A stretch of 64,000 nt of DNA from GCA-2697345 sp049602715 (GTDB lineage Bacteria > Pseudomonadota > Alphaproteobacteria > Rhodobacterales > Rhodobacteraceae). This document shows, one piece after another, positions 18,042-26,550 of this stretch; position 1 is the first letter of the stretch; the number at the start of each line of letters is the position of its first letter. The notes under the pieces were generated by a model. The model did no database searches and had not been told where the DNA came from. It saw only the letters and a list, made by a program, of their open reading frames with translations. The position numbers were made by a program, and so were the translations under genes. The stretch is taken from the NCBI GenBank assembly GCA_049602715.1, contig JBMYRX010000002.1:14680-78679 (forward strand). Direction: 5' to 3'.

Positions 18042-18830
18042 TTAGTTTAGCCAATCGGATATGTTGTCCAGGTGAGGCCTAAAATAACAAATCATTCGTC
18101 CACCCATAGGTTTTTTTCCTTTAAAACTCCAGGGCGCTATTCCATGTAGAGACAATCGGTGGATTAGATAAGTTTCTCCCGGCCAACCATGAACTATAAC
18201 TCGTTTACATTTCTCAAAACAGATTTTTCTTGCTTTTTTATAAGTCTCTGTAAGATCTACTTTGTACCATTCGCTTTCATTATAACTAGACAACGCTTCT
18301 GTAAAATAATCTCTTATAATTTTATTACTCCCCTCCCACACTACTAAAGGACTACATTTATTATCTGCTAAAGTCATCGGAATACCAAGAACGAATGCGT
18401 GTGGTTCTCTTAACATTCTCTTTTTTTTCAATCCAATACGCAATAAACCGTCCACATGAGCAGCGTCTCTTTTGATACGGAATCGAGTGGCGGAACTACT
18501 TTCGGAAGGATTTGATTTTGGATAGCCTTCGTAGACAATTGATAGTTGTCCTTGATCCCACTCAATACCTGAGCCAAAGTTTTTATTAACAAAATCAATT
18601 ACCTGACCCGATAAACTGGGTCCACCTGCAATACTTCCTTTCGAGTTATTTTCAACTATATTGACTCCAGCAAACCAAGTGCCACCACAGCGCATCCAAT
18701 TTTTAATATTTTTTTTATCTTCAGATATCATTCTACAATATGGTAAGGCCTCAGTAATCCAATGCACTATGTCATTATCTAACCTAAACTTCGTCCAACC
18801 CTTTAGTTGAAGGTCTGATTTATGCGACAT
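18042..18830 (-). CDS. Putative Fe(II)/2-oxoglutarate-dependent oxygenase, phytanoyl-CoA dioxygenase-like
   Basis: Unnamed protein of 262 residues whose C-terminal two thirds fit a double-stranded beta-helix oxygenase. The iron facial triad could be H125 and D127 (AAHVDG) with H224 (ETYLIHR); H229 is an alternative. An Arg for 2-oxoglutarate follows at R245 or R251 (GGRMICYFRP). The order and spacing of H-x-D, distal His and Arg match the fold, as does the intervening strand HAFVLGIPMTLAD. The substrate is unknown. It overlaps the end of dusA by 11 bp on the same strand, so the two are co-transcribed. A role in tRNA modification would fit that linkage but is speculation. Confidence 0.6.
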   Translation of the reverse strand: MSHKSDLQLKGWTKFRLDNDIVHWITEALPYCRMISEDKKNIKNWMRCGGTWFAGVNIVENNSKGSIAGGPSLSGQVIDFVNKNFGSGIEWDQGQLSIVYEGYPKSNPSESSSATRFRIKRDAAHVDGLLRIGLKKKRMLREPHAFVLGIPMTLADNKCSPLVVWEGSNKIIRDYFTEALSSYNESEWYKVDLTETYKKARKICFEKCKRVIVHGWPGETYLIHRLSLHGIAPWSFKGKKPMGGRMICYFRPHLDNISDWLN

Positions 18831-19848
18831 CTGCTATTGTTTCCACTTCTGTAGCCGCCATCATATTTTCATATGCTTTCAAGAGAATAGTTTCATCAGC
18901 ATACGGCAGTACACCTTCTTGAGTTAAAGTCTGTCGCCATTTACGAGCATTCTTCTCCCCATTAAACAATCCAATCATGTGCCGAGTAACTTGGTGAACT
19001 TTACCACCGTTCATCAAATGATTTTTTATATAAGGGATCATTTTCATAATAATATCAAACCGTGTTATTAACTTTGGTGTAGTATTATAAATAGTCTGAT
19101 CAACATTGGACAAGATCTCCCAAGGAGAGTTATACGCCGCGCGACCAACCATAACGCCGTCAAAATCTGTATTTATTAACGAAACAGCAGATGACAAAGT
19201 CGAAATTCCACCATTTATCGATATATGCAGGTCGCCAAATTTCTTTTTCATCCTCGAAACGATTTCATAATCTAAGGGTGGTATATTTCTGTTTTGCTTA
19301 GGGCTTAAACCATCCAATAAAGCTTTCCTAGCGTGAATTGTTACCTTATCCACTCCAGCTTCTTGGATCACGGATAAGAAATATGGTAAAGTATTTTCAG
19401 GGTTTTGATTATCCACTCCAATTCGACATTTAACCGTGATATCTATAGATACGGCCTTACGCATTTCAGTTATACATTCTGCCACTAGTTTAGGTTGCTC
19501 CATCAGAACAGCGCCAAAAGAACCTGCTCTTACCCGGCTGGATGGGCATCCTATGTTTAGATTTACTTCTGTATATCCCCTATCTTCTCCTAAACTTGCA
19601 GCCTCAGACAGTTCTCGCGGATCAGATCCTCCGAGTTGGAGCGCCAAAGGTTGTTCTGCAATATTATAATCTAACAAGTGCACAGCATTTCCACGAATTA
19701 ACGCGGCACTGGTTATCATTTCGGTATACAGAAGCGTATTCGATGTCATTAACCGGTGGAAATATCGACAATGCCTATCTGTCCAATCCATCATAGGCGC
19801 GACAGAAAATACCTTTCCAAACCTTAAACATTTATTTTTGATACTCAT
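18820..19848 (-). CDS. dusA: tRNA-dihydrouridine synthase A
   Basis: FMN-dependent reduction of specific D-loop uridines in tRNA to dihydrouridine. FSVAPMMDWTDRHCR near the start and LLYTEM at 39-44 are DusA-type signatures. The catalytic cysteine is C101 in LNIGCPSSRV. VTIHARKA and the phosphate-binding INGGI and GVMVGRAAYNSPW follow. The 342 residues match DusA rather than the shorter DusB or DusC. It lies 6 bp after aroE on the same strand and overlaps the putative oxygenase. Confidence 0.95.
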   Translation of the reverse strand: MSIKNKCLRFGKVFSVAPMMDWTDRHCRYFHRLMTSNTLLYTEMITSAALIRGNAVHLLDYNIAEQPLALQLGGSDPRELSEAASLGEDRGYTEVNLNIGCPSSRVRAGSFGAVLMEQPKLVAECITEMRKAVSIDITVKCRIGVDNQNPENTLPYFLSVIQEAGVDKVTIHARKALLDGLSPKQNRNIPPLDYEIVSRMKKKFGDLHISINGGISTLSSAVSLINTDFDGVMVGRAAYNSPWEILSNVDQTIYNTTPKLITRFDIIMKMIPYIKNHLMNGGKVHQVTRHMIGLFNGEKNARKWRQTLTQEGVLPYADETILLKAYENMMAATEVETIADVA

Positions 19849-19854
19849 AGTAGC

Positions 19855-20697
19855 TTAAATACTCTTTCTCAATACTTTTAGGAGGTCCTCGGATATTTCA
19901 GGAGTTTTACCAAACCATTGTGACCACGCAGGAATCGCCTGATGGACCAACATACTTAAACCGTTAAGCGTTTTATTTCCCCGACTTTTAGCCTCTTTTA
20001 AAAGTGGAGTTTCTAACGGATTATAGATTATATCGTAAACAATAGCTTTTTTTGGCAAAGCTTCTAACGACAAGTCTAATTTATTCTCTGTCTCCATACC
20101 CTGATTAGTAGTATTAACCAATAAATCAGTGTTATCTAGAGAGGAATTTCGTTGTTCCCATTCAAATACTTTTAATCTAGGCCCAAAGTCGGAACTCAAG
20201 ATCTCTGCTTTTTCTCGCGTCCTATTTACAATCCGGATTTGAGAAACCCCTTCTTTTAGCAAGCCAAAACAAATAGCCCTTGAGCTTCCACCAGCTCCAA
20301 TCAAGGAAACTTTCTTTTTTTCCAAATTTAAATTTGGAAACTCATATTTTAATGCATTAATAAAACCTAACCAATCATAATTGGTTCCGTATAAAGTTCC
20401 ATTAGGTTTTACCGTTACACAGTTTACAGCTCCAATTATTTTTGCTACTTCGTCGAATTCGTCGATAAACTTTAAAGCAATTTCTTTTAACGGTATCGTT
20501 AAATTACAACCAGAAAACCCCAATGATTGAAGTGATTCTAACGCTATTTCTAAATCCGCAGGTTTAGTAAGGATGGGAACATATGATCCATTGATATTTT
20601 TCTCTTTAAACCAGTAATTATGCATTAATGGTGATAGCGAATGTTTTATCGGGAAGCCCATTACACCAGCTTTTAAAAAATTTTTAGATTTAAACAT
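19855..20697 (-). CDS. aroE: Shikimate dehydrogenase
   Basis: NADPH-dependent reduction of 3-dehydroshikimate to shikimate in aromatic amino acid synthesis. Substrate-binding S20 and S22 lie in KHSLSPLMHN. The catalytic K71 is in NLTIPLKE, N92 in AVNCV and D108 in GTNYDWLGF. The NADPH loop is visible as IGAGGSSRAI, followed by the phosphate-binding NRTREK that marks NADP preference. The 280 residues are full length. It lies 62 bp downstream of the Fur-family regulator and just upstream of dusA. Confidence 0.95.
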   Translation of the reverse strand: MFKSKNFLKAGVMGFPIKHSLSPLMHNYWFKEKNINGSYVPILTKPADLEIALESLQSLGFSGCNLTIPLKEIALKFIDEFDEVAKIIGAVNCVTVKPNGTLYGTNYDWLGFINALKYEFPNLNLEKKKVSLIGAGGSSRAICFGLLKEGVSQIRIVNRTREKAEILSSDFGPRLKVFEWEQRNSSLDNTDLLVNTTNQGMETENKLDLSLEALPKKAIVYDIIYNPLETPLLKEAKSRGNKTLNGLSMLVHQAIPAWSQWFGKTPEISEDLLKVLRKSI

Positions 20698-20759
20698 ATA
20701 AACTTTCTCAAGTTACTCAATAGCTTATCAAATTCCTATCAATAAGTGTTCACTATATT

Positions 20760-21185
20760 CTAAGTCGTTTTACGGCAATATAGCTCTAACCGGTGATGAA
20801 TTACTTCATAACCCATTTCAGCTGCTATCTCAAATTGTAGTTTTTCTATAACATCTGAGTTAAACTCAAAAACTTCTCCAGTATCTAGGTCAACTATATG
20901 GTCGTGGTGCTGATCCTTAGCTTTTTCATATCGAGCACCTCCCCCTTCAAAATCATGACGATGAACTAAATTTTCATCAACCAATACAGCTAACGTTCGA
21001 TAAACAGTTGCTAAAGAAATCGTCGGTGAAATTTTTCTTGTTCTATCAAGTAGCTCGAGTGCATCAGGATGATCAATAGCTTCAGTCAGTACGCTCAATA
21101 AAGCTAGGCGTTGCTTAGTAATTCTAACACCGGCACTTTTCAATGATGCAGTCATTACAACCATATCTCGTTTATCGAAACCCAT
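20760..21185 (-). CDS. mur: Fur-family metalloregulator, Mur-like (manganese)
   Basis: DNA-binding, metal-sensing repressor. A winged-helix N-terminal domain (about 10-80, including SLATVYRTLAVLVDENLV) is followed by the metal-binding dimerisation domain with HHDHIVDLDTGEVFEF (93-108). The structural-zinc CxxC motifs of classical Fur are absent; the only cysteine is near the C-terminus. The 141 residues are normal. It is divergent from sitABCD with a Fur box between, the arrangement known for alphaproteobacterial Mur, which represses Mn uptake in response to Mn(II). Assignment as Mur rather than iron-Fur rests on this neighbourhood. Confidence 0.85.
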   Translation of the reverse strand: MGFDKRDMVVMTASLKSAGVRITKQRLALLSVLTEAIDHPDALELLDRTRKISPTISLATVYRTLAVLVDENLVHRHDFEGGGARYEKAKDQHHDHIVDLDTGEVFEFNSDVIEKLQFEIAAEMGYEVIHHRLELYCRKTT

Positions 21186-21220
21186 TTTGTACTCTCGATT
21201 CTCATAAAGTGTTTATCTTT

Positions 21221-21239
21221 GAGAATGATTATCATTTTC
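21221..21239. promoter_or_regulatory. Fur/Mur box between mur and sitABCD
   Basis: GAGAATGATTATCATTTTC is a 9-1-9 inverted repeat with one mismatch, very close to the classical Fur consensus. It sits 36 bp before the mur ATG and about 65 bp before the sitA start, so one bound dimer could control both directions. Confidence 0.85.
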
Positions 21240-21240
21240 G

Positions 21241-21269
21241 TTTACAAATGTAAAATACCCTTCTAAATT
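21241..21269 (+). promoter_or_regulatory. Candidate sigma70-type promoter for sitABCD
   Basis: TTTACA (21241-21246) and TAAATT (21264-21269) are separated by 17 bp, matching -35 at 5 of 6 and -10 at 4 of 6 positions. The Fur box abuts the -35. In AT-rich DNA such matches are frequent, so this is tentative. Confidence 0.35.
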
Positions 21270-21303
21270 TGTTTATGAAGAACAGTGCATTTTGGAGATT
21301 CCC

Positions 21304-22191
21304 TTGAGATTTATGTTGTTAACGCTAATAACCTTTTTCTTTTACGCTAATAATTCTAACGGTATTTCAGCAAAAACAAAATTAAAGGCTATAACAACTT
21401 TTACAGTAATAGCTGATATGGCCAGAAACGTTGCTGGAGACGTTGCGGTGGTCGAGAGTATTACTAAAGCAGGTGCCGAGATTCATGGATACCAGCCTAC
21501 GCCACGAGATATAATCAAAGCGCAGGATGCAGACTTAATTCTTTGGAACGGATTAAACTTAGAGTTATGGTTTGAACAGTTTTTTACTAACTTAACAAAT
21601 ATTCCAAGTGTGGTGTTAACAGAAGGAATTCAACCTATAGGGATTACGGAAGGAGAATATACTGGAAAACCGAATCCACACGCCTGGATGAGCCTTAATA
21701 ATGCACTAATTTACATAGATAATATTAGAGAGGCTTTTATAAATTCTGATCCCAAAAACAAATCAATTTATACAAGAAATGCGGAAAAGTATAAGAAAAA
21801 AATCATAGATACTATTAATCCACTTCGAAAAAAAATAATGACTGTACCAGCAGAAAACCGTTGGTTAGTTACTTGTGAAGGTGCATTCAGCTACCTGATT
21901 AGAGATTTTGGAATGAGAGAGCTATATCTTTGGCCGATGAATGCCGACTCTCAAGGAACTCCACAACAAGTACGAAAAGTTATTGATGGAGTTCGAAAAT
22001 ATAACATTCCAGCTATCTTCTGTGAGAGCACAGTCTCCCAAGCCCCTGCCCAGCAAATCGCACGTGAAACGGAAGCAGAATATGGCGGCGTTCTCTATGT
22101 GGACAGTTTAACTGAGAAGACTGGGAAAGTACCTACATACTTAGAACTACTAAAGGTGACTACTGAAACAATAGCACAGGGCCTACGTTAA
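21304..22191 (+). CDS. sitA: Manganese/iron ABC transporter substrate-binding protein
   Basis: Periplasmic cluster A-I metal-binding protein that delivers Mn(II), possibly Fe(II), to SitBCD. A hydrophobic signal segment (RFMLLTLITFFFYANNSNG) precedes TTFTVIADMARNVAGD. Likely ligands are the His of AEIHGYQPTP, the His of PNPHAWMSL, the Glu of TCEGAFSYL and the Asp of LYVDSLT. A His-His-Glu-Asp set is typical of Mn/Fe rather than Zn proteins. I place the start at the TTG at 21304 because GGAG lies 6 nt upstream; a TTG at 21292 and an ATG at 21313 are alternatives. It heads sitABCD, with the Fur box upstream. Confidence 0.92.
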   Translation: MRFMLLTLITFFFYANNSNGISAKTKLKAITTFTVIADMARNVAGDVAVVESITKAGAEIHGYQPTPRDIIKAQDADLILWNGLNLELWFEQFFTNLTNIPSVVLTEGIQPIGITEGEYTGKPNPHAWMSLNNALIYIDNIREAFINSDPKNKSIYTRNAEKYKKKIIDTINPLRKKIMTVPAENRWLVTCEGAFSYLIRDFGMRELYLWPMNADSQGTPQQVRKVIDGVRKYNIPAIFCESTVSQAPAQQIARETEAEYGGVLYVDSLTEKTGKVPTYLELLKVTTETIAQGLR

Positions 22192-23039
22192 TGAGTGTAA
22201 TGTCAGGTATAATTGCTCAAGATGTAACGGTTACATATCGAAATGGTAATACAGCCCTTCTTAATGCGAATTTTAAAATACCAACTGGGACTATAAGTGC
22301 GCTTGTAGGTATAAATGGTGCCGGTAAATCGACCTTATTTAAAGCTATAATGGGTTTTTTGCCAATGACACATGGAAGTATTCGTATTCTAGGAAACTCT
22401 GTTCAAACTGCACTTAAGAAAAATATAGTCGCCTATGTCCCCCAATCAGAAGAAGTAGATTGGACCTTCCCTGTGCTTGTAAAAGATGTCGTGATGATGG
22501 GCCGGTATGGACATATGAATTTTTTTCGACATCCAAAAAAAAATGATCAAGATGCAGTCAACGACGCTCTTCGGAGAGTGAACATGCTTGAGTTTAGCTC
22601 GAACCAAATTGGAGAATTATCTGGAGGTCAACGAAAGCGTGTTTTTTTGGCACGAGCCCTTGCGCAAAATGGAAAAGTAATTCTTCTGGATGAACCCTTT
22701 ACGGGTGTAGACGTGCAAACCGAGGACGCAATAATAAAACTGTTACGTGAAATGAGAAATGAAGGACGCGTAATGCTGGTGTCCACTCACAATCTCGGTT
22801 CAGTGCCAGAATTTTGTGATCAGACGATATTAGTCAATAAAAAAATAATTGCATATGGTCCAACTGAAACAACTTTTACTCATAAAAATCTTGAGACCAC
22901 TTTTGGCGGCGTCCTCCGTAATTTTGTACTAGGTGGATCAGATTTACACGCTGATGACGATACTCGACAAATTCGTGTAATTTCTGATGATGAGAGACCC
23001 TTTGTCGTATATGGAGAAAATACAGAAAAAGAAAAATGA
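22191..23039 (+). CDS. sitB: Manganese/iron ABC transporter ATP-binding protein
   Basis: ATPase energising the Sit metal importer. Walker A VGINGAGKST is at about 43-52 in the FKAIMGFLPMTHG context, the signature is LSGGQRKRVFLARAL, and Walker B is VILLDEPFTGVD, followed by VSTHNLGSV with the switch His. These are typical of metal-type (SitB/MntB/ZnuC) ATPases. The 282 residues include a 35-residue polar C-terminal tail beyond the core. Its ATG shares one base with the sitA stop, and its end overlaps sitC by 4 bp. Confidence 0.94.
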   Translation: MSVMSGIIAQDVTVTYRNGNTALLNANFKIPTGTISALVGINGAGKSTLFKAIMGFLPMTHGSIRILGNSVQTALKKNIVAYVPQSEEVDWTFPVLVKDVVMMGRYGHMNFFRHPKKNDQDAVNDALRRVNMLEFSSNQIGELSGGQRKRVFLARALAQNGKVILLDEPFTGVDVQTEDAIIKLLREMRNEGRVMLVSTHNLGSVPEFCDQTILVNKKIIAYGPTETTFTHKNLETTFGGVLRNFVLGGSDLHADDDTRQIRVISDDERPFVVYGENTEKEK

Positions 23040-23893
23040 TAGAGACACTGTTAACACCATTTTCTTATAGTTACATGTTTAATGCAATGTGGGTGAGTGC
23101 TTTAGTAGGTTCGGTTTGCGCTTTTTTGTCTGCTTATCTCATGTTGAAAGGTTGGTCACTAATCGGTGACGCACTGAGTCACTCAATAGTTCCTGGAGTA
23201 GCTGGCGCTTATATGCTGGGTTTACCATTTGCCTTTGGCGCTTTTATTTCTGGTGGATTAGCAGCGGGCACAATGCTTTTCTTAAATCAACGCTCAGGAC
23301 TAAAAGAAGATACGATTATTGGAATAATATTTACATCATTTTTTGGGTTGGGGCTATTTATGGTGTCCCTCTATCCAACTTCAGTAGATATTCATACGAT
23401 TACTATGGGTAATATCCTTGCCATTACGCCTTCTGACACTCTCCAACTTGCGATTATTGGCTTTGTTACATTTTCTATATTACTTATAAAATGGAAAGAT
23501 TTAATGGTCACTTTTTTTGATGAAAATCACGCTAGATCAATTGGCTTAAAACCAGATCGGTTGAAGTTAATATTTTTTACTCTTCTATCAGCCTCATGCG
23601 TCGCAGCCCTACAAACTGTGGGTGCATTTTTGGTAATTGCACTGATTGTAACTCCAGGAGCTACCGCTTATCTGCTCACAGATAGGTTTTCAACATTATT
23701 AATTTTTAGTGTATTCATTGGGTCTGTGACTAGCTTTCTAGGGGCTTACCTCAGTTTCTTTCTTGATGGCGCGACTGGAGGAATAATAGTTATTTTACAG
23801 ACAGTTATTTTTCTAATTGCTTTTTTTATTGCGCCAAAACATGGTTTTTTATCTAGTCGGAAAAAGTCACTAAAAGCATTGAATAAATTATAA
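23036..23893 (+). CDS. sitC: Manganese/iron ABC transporter permease 1
   Basis: ABC-3 family inner-membrane permease of 285 residues with about eight hydrophobic helices. The motif LMLKGWSLIGDALSHSIVPGVAGAY (about 36-60) is the conserved family element at the start of the membrane core, and LVIALIVTPGATAYLL near residue 200 is the second. It overlaps sitB by 4 bp and shares its last base with the sitD start. It is paralogous to sitD, and the two probably form a heterodimeric channel. Confidence 0.94.
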   Translation: MIETLLTPFSYSYMFNAMWVSALVGSVCAFLSAYLMLKGWSLIGDALSHSIVPGVAGAYMLGLPFAFGAFISGGLAAGTMLFLNQRSGLKEDTIIGIIFTSFFGLGLFMVSLYPTSVDIHTITMGNILAITPSDTLQLAIIGFVTFSILLIKWKDLMVTFFDENHARSIGLKPDRLKLIFFTLLSASCVAALQTVGAFLVIALIVTPGATAYLLTDRFSTLLIFSVFIGSVTSFLGAYLSFFLDGATGGIIVILQTVIFLIAFFIAPKHGFLSSRKKSLKALNKL

Positions 23894-24726
23894 TGGAACC
23901 TGTACTAATGCCATTCCAATTTTCTTTTATGAACCAGGCTTTTCTAATCGTGAGTATAATTTCATTACCTACTAGTCTTTTATCATGCTATCTAGTTCTT
24001 AAAGGGTGGTCCTTGATGGGTGACGCAATCAGCCACGCAGTATTGCCAGGAGTAGTTTTAGCTTATTTATTAAACATCCCACTAGTCTTTGGAGCATTTT
24101 CAGCAGGAATGGTGTGTGCAGTTGTGACAGGTTTCCTCTCTGATTATAGCAGAATAAAACGGGATACGATTATGGGGGTAGTATTTTCAGGTATGTTCGC
24201 ATTAGGAATTGTTCTGTACACAAAAATTTCGACTGACATGCATCTTGATAATATATTGTTTGGAAATATGTTGGGTATATCTATAAAGGATTTATGGATA
24301 ACCGGTTCAATCTCACTTTTAGTATCACTTATAATAATTTTTAAAAGATATGATCTGCTATTACATTCTTTTGATCCAATTCAGGCCCAAGCCGTCGGCA
24401 TACCAGTCAAAGTTTTACATTATGGGTTATTAGCTTTAATTTCCTTAACCATTGTAGCAACTTTGTCGTCCGTCGGAATAATTCTATCAATTGGCCTTCT
24501 CATAGCCCCCGGCGCTATCTCTTTTCTTATAACAAAAAGATTTGAAATCATGCTTATTATAGCATTTTTAGTAACCTTAGCTTCTGGAATTCTCGGAGTT
24601 TATATAAGTTTTTTTATAGATAGCGCACCAGCTCCCACAATTATACTTATTTTAACATTCTTTTTTATTATTGCGTTTATTAACTCGACAAAAAAACCCT
24701 CTAAAGAAAAAATAAAAACATCATGA
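23893..24726 (+). CDS. sitD: Manganese/iron ABC transporter permease 2
   Basis: Second ABC-3 family permease, 277 residues and about eight helices, with LVLKGWSLMGDAISHAVLPGVVLAY (about 35-59) and LSIGLLIAPGAISFLI matching the same elements as SitC. Two non-identical permeases are the SitABCD/YfeABCD layout, as opposed to the single-permease MntABC or ZnuABC layout. It ends the operon and is convergent with puuD. The 81-bp gap beyond it shows no convincing terminator. Confidence 0.94.
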   Translation: MEPVLMPFQFSFMNQAFLIVSIISLPTSLLSCYLVLKGWSLMGDAISHAVLPGVVLAYLLNIPLVFGAFSAGMVCAVVTGFLSDYSRIKRDTIMGVVFSGMFALGIVLYTKISTDMHLDNILFGNMLGISIKDLWITGSISLLVSLIIIFKRYDLLLHSFDPIQAQAVGIPVKVLHYGLLALISLTIVATLSSVGIILSIGLLIAPGAISFLITKRFEIMLIIAFLVTLASGILGVYISFFIDSAPAPTIILILTFFFIIAFINSTKKPSKEKIKTS

Positions 24727-24807
24727 AAACTTAAAATAAATTAACTCCAAATTATCCAAACAAGATACAGCCTTATTAATCAGGATACTGGGATATTAAT
24801 ATAGTTT

Positions 24808-26043
24808 TTAAGAACCTAACTGAACTCCAGACCTATACCATTCCCGAATAAGCTGTCGTTCTCTTTCACTAATACCACTTAAATTTCCTGGAGGCATGGA
24901 TCTACTCACCCCAGCATGAAGAAAGATTAATTTTGCCTGCATTTGAATATCTAATTCTGTTTCAAGTACCACTCCTTTTGGTGGCCAATAAAGACTTGCC
25001 CAAGCGGGTTTAATCGCATGACACACAGTACACCTTGCTGAGACTATCTCTTTTACTTCTGTATAACCCTTTGCTACAGCGAAATGGTTTTTAAATGTGC
25101 TAGAAGGCTGTTGTACGGATACCTTTACATCCTTTTGAATAAATGGTTCTGTGGACAGCCACATAGCAATTAAGAATAGAATAGCGCTTGCACCCCAGGT
25201 CCAATTAGGGAGCTTCTTTCTAGAGTGCTTGGAGTTAAAGTAATGCCGAATAAGTACTCCAATTATAAAAATAATACTGGCTATTACCCAATTATAATGT
25301 GTTCCAAAAGCTAAAGGATAATGCCCGCTCAACATTAAAAAAATTACTGGTAAAGTTAGATAGTTATTATGAGTAGATCTTAATTTTGCAATTTTTCCAT
25401 ACTTTGGGTCAGGTTTTTTACCCATTTTTAAGTCAGAAACCACAATCCGTTGGTTAGGCATAATAATAAAAAATACATTCGCAGTCATTATAGTAGCTGT
25501 TATTGCACCCAAATGTAATAACGCAGCCCTCCCAGATAATAAGTTTGAAAAACAAAAAGCTAAGGCAACCAGCAAAAGATATAAAACTAACATCAGAATT
25601 GTTGGATAGTTTCTTAAATTTGAACGACATAGAAAATCGTAAATTAGCCATGTTAATATTAGTGACCCACCAGAGATCATTATAGCCTGCAAAGAAGATA
25701 TATTAGATATCTCAGGGTCAATCAGATAGAGTTCTGATCCAAACCAGTAAACTATCACAAGTACAACAAAACCACTCAACCACGTCGCATAACTCTCCCA
25801 TTTAAACCAGGTTAGATGCTCAGGCATTTCTGATGGTGCAACTAAATATTTTTGTATATGATAAAATCCCCCACCATGCACTTGCCATTCTTCACCGTCA
25901 GCGGGCCCATCAATATCTCGGTTCAAGCTAAGATCGAGAGCAATAAAGTAAAATGAAGATCCTATCCACGCTATAGCGGTAATCACATGAATCCACTTTA
26001 CCAGAAAAGCGATCCACTCCCACATAACTATCCAATCATACAT
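24808..26043 (-). CDS. puuD: Membrane urate hydroxylase with C-terminal cytochrome c domain
   Basis: PuuD-type urate oxidase: an integral membrane enzyme converting urate to 5-hydroxyisourate and passing electrons to a fused heme domain instead of making H2O2. About eight hydrophobic helices fill residues 1-300, with conserved WIHVITAIAWIGSSFYFIALD and GGGFYHIQKYLVAP near the N-terminus. A cytochrome c domain follows with C338-T-V-C341-H342 and a distal Met in RSMPPGN. The 411 residues agree with characterised PuuD. It lies 32 bp after uraH on the same strand. It would need cytochrome c maturation, encoded nearby at 31.3-35.3 kb. Confidence 0.93.
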   Translation of the reverse strand: MYDWIVMWEWIAFLVKWIHVITAIAWIGSSFYFIALDLSLNRDIDGPADGEEWQVHGGGFYHIQKYLVAPSEMPEHLTWFKWESYATWLSGFVVLVIVYWFGSELYLIDPEISNISSLQAIMISGGSLILTWLIYDFLCRSNLRNYPTILMLVLYLLLVALAFCFSNLLSGRAALLHLGAITATIMTANVFFIIMPNQRIVVSDLKMGKKPDPKYGKIAKLRSTHNNYLTLPVIFLMLSGHYPLAFGTHYNWVIASIIFIIGVLIRHYFNSKHSRKKLPNWTWGASAILFLIAMWLSTEPFIQKDVKVSVQQPSSTFKNHFAVAKGYTEVKEIVSARCTVCHAIKPAWASLYWPPKGVVLETELDIQMQAKLIFLHAGVSRSMPPGNLSGISERERQLIREWYRSGVQLGS

Positions 26044-26075
26044 GTTTAACCTATCACGTTTCTATTTTTGCTAAT

Positions 26076-26429
26076 CTAACTACCACGGTACGTAGAATAA
26101 CCAAAGGGCGATAATAATAGTGGGATATGATAATGAGTAGTATTCTTAATGCAGTATCTAACTGGAATAATATCAAAAAATGCTTTGCTGTCACCTAACA
26201 GAGATTGTGTTTCAAAATATTTTTTGACATGAAATAATAGTTCATACTGGCCTAAAACAAAATTCTCTTTCGATAAAATTGGTGAGTCTAATCTACCATC
26301 TGAATTAGTAATTGCAGAATTAATTAAGACAGAAGCATCAGAATTAACTTTAAAGAGTTCGACTGTAATCCCACGAGCAGGTAAACCCAATGCGGTATCA
26401 AGTACGTGAGTGGTAATAAAACCCGCCAT
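26076..26429 (-). CDS. uraH: 5-Hydroxyisourate hydrolase
   Basis: Transthyretin-like enzyme hydrolysing 5-hydroxyisourate to OHCU (2-oxo-4-hydroxy-4-carboxy-5-ureidoimidazoline). The N-terminal THVLDTALGLPARG contains catalytic H8, and the chain ends in the diagnostic YRGS tetrapeptide (114-117). The 117 residues match the cytosolic bacterial form with no signal peptide. The ATG is preceded by AAAGGAGAT. It heads the leftward urate unit uraH-puuD and is divergent from uraD across a 121-bp region holding a palindrome. Confidence 0.95.
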   Translation of the reverse strand: MAGFITTHVLDTALGLPARGITVELFKVNSDASVLINSAITNSDGRLDSPILSKENFVLGQYELLFHVKKYFETQSLLGDSKAFFDIIPVRYCIKNTTHYHIPLLLSPFGYSTYRGS

Positions 26430-26475
26430 TTTTATCTCCTTTAGTTTTCTGTTATAAACCCTAATGTGTTTTAAT

Positions 26476-26493
26476 AGACAATTATTATTGTCT
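26476..26493. promoter_or_regulatory. Palindrome between the divergent urate catabolism units
   Basis: AGACAAT-TATT-ATTGTCT has perfect 7-bp arms around a 4-bp spacer. It lies 47 bp before the uraH start and 58 bp before the uraD start, so one dimeric regulator could act on both units. I do not recognise the regulator family from the half-site. Confidence 0.55.
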
Positions 26494-26550
26494 GTCTTAC
26501 ATAAATATACATAAGATCCAAAGTAAGAAAATCTAAAAATAGGTTAAAAA

